Shown here: piece after piece, positions 60,301 through 64,000 of the stretch
Layout: the number at the start of each line of letters is the position of its first letter
How positions within the stretch are numbered: position 1 is the first letter of the stretch
Assembly (NCBI RefSeq): GCF_036588685.1
Contig: NC_086374.1
Location: 38,060,886-38,124,885 of the forward strand
Direction of reading: 5' to 3'
DNA: 64,000 nt
Origin: Mytilus trossulus
Lineage: Eukaryota > Mollusca > Bivalvia > Mytilida > Mytilidae
The notes under the pieces: generated by a model
Told to the model about the DNA's origin: nothing
Database searches by the model: none
What the model saw: the letters and a program-made list of their open reading frames with translations, nothing else
Made by a program: the position numbers and the translations under genes

Positions 60301-63216
60301 TAAGTTACTAATTCATATATCTGACGTACGACAAAGCAGTATCGTTTTTGCTTTATATTTTAAATTTGTGTTTTGAGAGAAAAGACAAAGGAAAGAATGA
60401 GATCTTAATTGCATAAAAAATCACAATTTACTTTAGATTATAGGCTAAGTTTCCTTACCTGTCTCATTTTTCCGGAGGAAAAGGTAGGAGAAATGGATGA
60501 TCTTAAAAACTTCCAGTGTTCGTCACGTGCAAGTGAAATAGCATCCTTCATATAGGGATCAGTGTTATCACCTTTAGCCTTTTCAATATATTACAATATA
60601 CATTCAGACTTGCATAGAAATGAAATTCATCACAATGTAAATAACCCTCAATATGATTATGTTTATACTTGCATTATTAGTGTATCATATCAATGTGTCA
60701 ATTGTTAACTGGTCAATGGTTTTCATATCAGTTCAAATTAGATTAAAAAGGCATACGATGTTATGGTGTTTTTTTTAAATGAAAAAATGATAAATTATTT
60801 TGTTATCTCGTGGTCATTTTAGTTTATTCTATGGCATGATTTATGCTCATTGTTGAGGTGTGTATGATGACCTTTAGTTGTTTTTATCCGTGTCCTTGAT
60901 TTCTTCGTGAATATCTGCCTCATTTAATATCCGACCACATATTCTTTTTTGTATGTGAACTTTCGAGCAAAAGGTTTTTAGAGGTAAAGTCATAAAACAA
61001 TTTTTCTTACGTAGTTAAACACAAAAAAGAAGCAATGGCCTTACCAGTATGAATATTCATTGTATTGGACAAAGAAGAACTTGCTGATTATCACGAAAAA
61101 GATACACATGAAAAAGAGAAATTACTTTTGAAGAAGAGCTTCCACAAAACTGCAAACTGTTAATCATTTGTGAGTTTAGAAAATAGGTAAAGGAAACACA
61201 ATATAGCTATCCAACGAAGACGCAAACCACATAAAAGTATTTTCCCATCTCTCTTCTCATTACTGCAGTATAAGATTGACATAGTCCAATGAGTTAAGAG
61301 TAAGAATGTTTTAAACAATTTCAAAAGAAACGTCCCGAGATCTGACTCTCAAACCAAATCTTTGAGTAGACATTGACAAAAAACAATAATTTAGAATAAA
61401 CAGAACACGAAAACTGTTGATGGAATTATACAAACCTCCCGAATATTGGCAGAACAAAGACAGCAGTAAATGTAATTGTTTAAACACACAAATAAATTTC
61501 AAGATATGATCGTGTTTTATAGAATATAAACCTATGCGCATATCGAATAACATTATAAAAAAAACGACGATAAAGGAAAGCAAGAAGTATCAAGATGTTT
61601 GACCTCACAGCAAATCCGGTAAAAGAGCAGACCTAGAAGAAAACAACTTTGAATATCTCTGAATGTTGAGATTAAAACACATGCATGCTTAGTACTAACA
61701 AAAAGTGATATGATGACTGGTTTTCAACATTTTCAAAACTGATTTGTGTACGCTCGACAGTGTAGTACTATTTATCTTTGATTAATTTCTATGTTCAAAT
61801 GCAGTTTTTTCTGACATCAGAATTGAAATCTCTTGGAAAGTATTTAGTAATGACATGCATACAACTATTTCAGAATTGAAGAAACTTTAAAGCAAACCCT
61901 TATATATGAAGTTGAACTTGATGTCTGGTGCTAAGGATTAAGTTTTTATTGTGAAGCCCCAGTATTCAAATCCTTGCTTCAGCATACCGTGGACTCTTTT
62001 TTTTCTTCACTTAATTAAAATGTAAGCCTACATGTGCTATTGATGACGAATGTTATACTTAAATGTTGATGCCTTACCAGTATAACCACTGTGCACATTG
62101 TTTGCGGAAAGATTGATTTATTGAAAATAAGCAAAACGTAAGAAAAATGATAATTTTAGTCAATTAAATTTGCCAATGGAGTCAAGTGCACCTGTCCCAT
62201 GCAGGATTCGAACTCACAAGCTCAGGTTTGACAGGCTAGTGACACAATAATTTGACTACTTAGAACATTCGACCATCAAGGCCCCATTTGCAGAAAGAGC
62301 TACTGGACTTGATAACATGTAGAACAGCAATAACATAATTAATCCTTTGATAAACTGTTATTGTTTGTCATGATAAATGTTTATAATGATCCTTTCTGCT
62401 TGTTGTGAATTTCAAATGATGCCGAAACTTTATTGCACTGTTATTAATTATAATATATGGGCTTGTGTAACAATTATTAAAGTTTAATCTTTAGTATTAT
62501 TAAAAAGTAATCTATTAGTTTTAATATTTTTAAAATAATATTCACAATTACACCTGATACTTACTATCCTATTTGGAAATTTTGAGAAATCTTTGATGCA
62601 AATTTGTTTTATGATATCAACATCACAGATAGTCAATGAAGCCAAATTTCCAGCATAGTTCCTACAATATAAGGATTGAGAGTATGACTTTTAAATATGA
62701 AATGAAAATAATTGAGTTTTCGGAAGACGATTTATCCAAGTCATGACAAATACTGACTTTCCTTCAATTTGCGCGAAATCATATAAAATATATATTTGCT
62801 ACTACATTGTGTGGAAAAAAACACCGCTCTTTAAGACTTTACAATTTTTGAGACGTACCTCGACTTTATATGATCGAGCAAAATTGGTAATTTTGGGGAA
62901 ATATTTAACAACAAACGCGTGTTAATGCTTTTTAAATATCTTCAAAGTCAGGAATCTGGTCCCCTTTCATGTTTGGTATTCACATGATAGTGCTTCAGAC
63001 TTCACAAACTTATTCACACTTGAATATTGATTAATATATAAAATGTAACGTGGCAAACTTAATAGCAATCTAATCTTTGTTTCTATTTTTATCCTACTAA
63101 AGGAATTGATTTACTTAGTCAGCATATATCTTTATTTATTGCAATATTTACTGTTAAACATACCCGAATATCTTTCCGTGTTTCTGCAAATTGTCAAGGT
63201 CTGATTGAAGCACACC
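48309..63216 (-). CDS. Cytochrome P450, CYP3-clan (CYP3A-like), N-terminal exon missing
   Basis: Twelve exons in gene order: 63164-63216, 62565-62661, 60459-60578, 58289-58377, 56122-56270, 55144-55268, 53006-53114, 51481-51638, 50271-50359, 49492-49629, 48800-48962, 48309-48383; 1365 bases, 454 residues plus stop, phases consistent. P450s are haem monooxygenases of the endoplasmic reticulum. Visible landmarks: helix [44 protein letters not shown]-helix AGYETT, EVLR (ExxR), DPERF across a splice, and the haem-binding [10 protein letters not shown]. The order and wording match vertebrate CYP3A closely. The 45-50 residue membrane anchor and proline hinge exon must lie beyond 64000; none is seen in 63217-64000. 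No defects are seen. The substrate is unknown. Confidence 0.96.
50612..50800. repeat. Inverted R1 fragment followed by a 'gttataa' palindromic repeat
   Basis: 'catagtacacggatgcccca...gtgttcagtggaccgtgaaattgggg' is R1 in reverse; 'acatgttataatttgtac' onward matches the pair in 24266-25905. In a P450 intron; not coding. Confidence 0.55.
53592..54175. mobile_element. 584-bp element with 13-bp terminal inverted repeats, copy 2
   Basis: Ends are perfect inverted repeats CAAAGGAGTAGGT and ACCTACTCCTTTG. Internally similar to 11497-12079 along its length. No transposase frame, so it would need help to move. It lies in the P450 intron between exons 55144-55268 and 53006-53114. Confidence 0.8.
54480..55165 (-). 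repeat. 46-47-bp array made from a P450 exon end and its splice donor
   Basis: About 14 units, centred near 54563, 54610, 54655, 54702, 54749, 54796, 54843, 54889, 54935, 54981, 55027, 55073, 55120 and 55163; the last is the true end of exon 55144-55268. On the minus strand each unit resembles the exon's last codons (ACTGTTATTGAGGAAAGAAAG) followed by a donor-like G|GTATGTTTTC. Central units are nearly identical; edge units, including the exon, are diverged. The array extends into the downstream intron. Confidence 0.85.
56015..56118. repeat. 36-bp tandem repeat at a P450 splice donor
   Basis: Three copies of 'gattgaggttgaagattaaattacctgaaaaaat', ending within the donor of exon 56122-56270. 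On the P450 strand each unit contains TTTTTTCAG, an acceptor-like string. Confidence 0.75.
56985..57955 (+). mobile_element. Retroelement remnant with a 107-residue ORF
   Basis: A frame at 56992-57315 (begins [15 protein letters not shown]; later [12 protein letters not shown]) looks like the C-terminal tail of a retroelement protein, possibly Penelope-like. It is followed by a 640-base 3' region shared with 2205-2815. No reverse-transcriptase core is upstream, so it is truncated. It is in the opposite direction to the host P450 gene. Confidence 0.55.
58488..58795. repeat. Dispersed repeat (family of 41935-42300)
   Basis: Near-match to 41935-42300 with an internal deletion. A 151-codon open frame on the minus strand across it is incidental. 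Confidence 0.6.
59768..60065 (-). repeat. Single inverted copy of the satellite subunit with a hammerhead-like core
   Basis: The reverse strand follows the satellite subunit: 'ggatttt', 'tggcacaactttttggaatttt', 'tactTGTTTGGCtttataaatat', then a core CTGGTGAGTCTTATGTAGACGAAACGCGCGTC (59812-59845) and 'ggtacctttgataa'. CTGATGA is changed to CTGGTGA, so the ribozyme is probably inactive. It lacks the 94-base palindrome (B class). It lies in a P450 intron, on that gene's sense strand. Confidence 0.75.
62175..62295 (-). repeat. tRNA-derived SINE-like fragment
   Basis: The minus strand has an A-box-like 'ttgatggtcgaatgttctaag' and a B-box 'gagttcgaatcctgc' about 50 bases later, the layout of a tRNA with a long variable arm. 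The acceptor stem does not close, so it is not a working tRNA. Confidence 0.55.
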
Positions 63217-64000
63217 CTATAACGAACACAATCCGTTTTAATTATATTGAGCTGAACTCTTAACAAATAGCTCCGGTGGTCTTAATTTTCATTTTTCATT
63301 TGACAAGTTCGAATACATCTGTAACAATTCTGTTTGTAATCATTTCTTGTTACTTTTTATTTGTCCCGTTCATATACACACGTAACAAGTTTGTTCGTAC
63401 ACCTATCATGCTAGTTTTCATTTGTCCTGTTCGCATAGAAATGAAACAACTTAAAAGTCTTTGGCAATGCTACAATTAGAATTAAAAAATGAACAATGCT
63501 GCAATAGCAATAAAAAAAACCAAAAAAAAACCAAAAGTAAAATTAACTGAACAAAATTACAAATATCGCATTAACAAACTAAACGTCAAAGATGGGTGGA
63601 TTGTAGGCTATTTAACTTTTAGTGGCAATTAAATACATATTCAAGACGTTAACATATGATAATGTGATATAAATAATAAACCCGGGTCTGTAACAAGATG
63701 ATACACTGAAACGCATATTTTAACAATGTGTTAGTTATCAATGTAACATTTCACAGGAAGATATGTTGCCTAACCCATGCACATTATTCCGACCCTGATC
63801 TGAGCTGGTCTTGTCTTTAATCCTAAATGCTTCAATCTGCTCACACCAATTTTCATGTATTTAGTTTGATCAGGATTGGGTTCGAACCGAGGACACCAGC
63901 AGTAGACGGGAACATTCTACCCGAGACCACTGAAGCGGTTTTACATTGAAAAAGGACAGACACAATCATGTCCAAAGAGAAAGAGACATTTTATAAAAAT
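63217..64000. other. P450 intron 1 (part), no exon seen
   Basis: No membrane-anchor or proline-hinge exon found on the minus strand. At 63870-63950 the minus strand holds a second tRNA-like piece ('cttcagtggtctcgggtagaatgttc' with B-box 'ggttcgaaccc') that does not fold as a full tRNA. An A/C-rich low-complexity run lies at 63505-63545. Confidence 0.6.

Noticed and set aside
62175..62295. Functional tRNA gene
   Set aside because: Box-A and box-B-like words are present, but the acceptor stem does not pair; better explained as a tRNA-derived SINE fragment.
63870..63950. Functional tRNA gene on the minus strand
   Set aside because: B-box is good, but no complete cloverleaf could be drawn by hand; left as a tRNA-like relic.

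Overview
The window looks like nuclear DNA of a bivalve mollusc, most likely a mytilid mussel. It is AT-rich, genes are split into short exons by long introns, and the introns are full of short dispersed repeats of the kind seen in mussel genomes. The organism call is an inference from proteins and repeats; there is no rRNA or mitochondrial marker.

Four protein-coding genes can be assembled exon by exon with consistent splice phases. (1) On the minus strand, 178-4142 holds the first three coding exons of an LCMT2/TYW4-type leucine carboxyl methyltransferase; the gene continues past the left edge. (2) On the plus strand, 4379-17940 is a complete 12-exon MINDY-3 (FAM188A) deubiquitinase of 452 residues. 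These two genes are divergent, with start codons only 236 bases apart, so they probably share a promoter. (3) On the plus strand, 24020-44643 is a complete 10-exon gene for a 1013-residue protein joining an N-terminal dynamin-type GTPase, a helical region with a hydrophobic segment, and a C-terminal protein kinase resembling DSTYK. (4) On the minus strand, 48309-63216 holds 12 exons (454 residues) of a CYP3-clan cytochrome P450; only the N-terminal anchor exon is missing, beyond the right edge.

The rest is repeats. Intron 3 of the GTPase-kinase gene (27701-34870) is almost filled by a 6.8-kb satellite of 17 subunits, arranged largely as an 821-bp higher-order repeat. Every subunit carries a hammerhead-ribozyme-like core on the gene's sense strand. 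A single inverted copy lies in a P450 intron, again in the sense direction of its host gene. One subunit class also carries a 94-bp palindromic insertion, and the other class preserves the empty site.

A second theme is tandem or decayed copies of exon 3' ends with their splice donors in the adjacent intron. The clearest is a 14-unit, 46-47-bp array next to a P450 exon (54480-55165); weaker echoes follow MINDY-3 exons 5 and 8. Other elements include Helitron-like and 148-bp-core repeats, a 584-bp element with 13-bp terminal inverted repeats, a long foldback, retroelement remnants and tRNA-derived SINE-like pieces.
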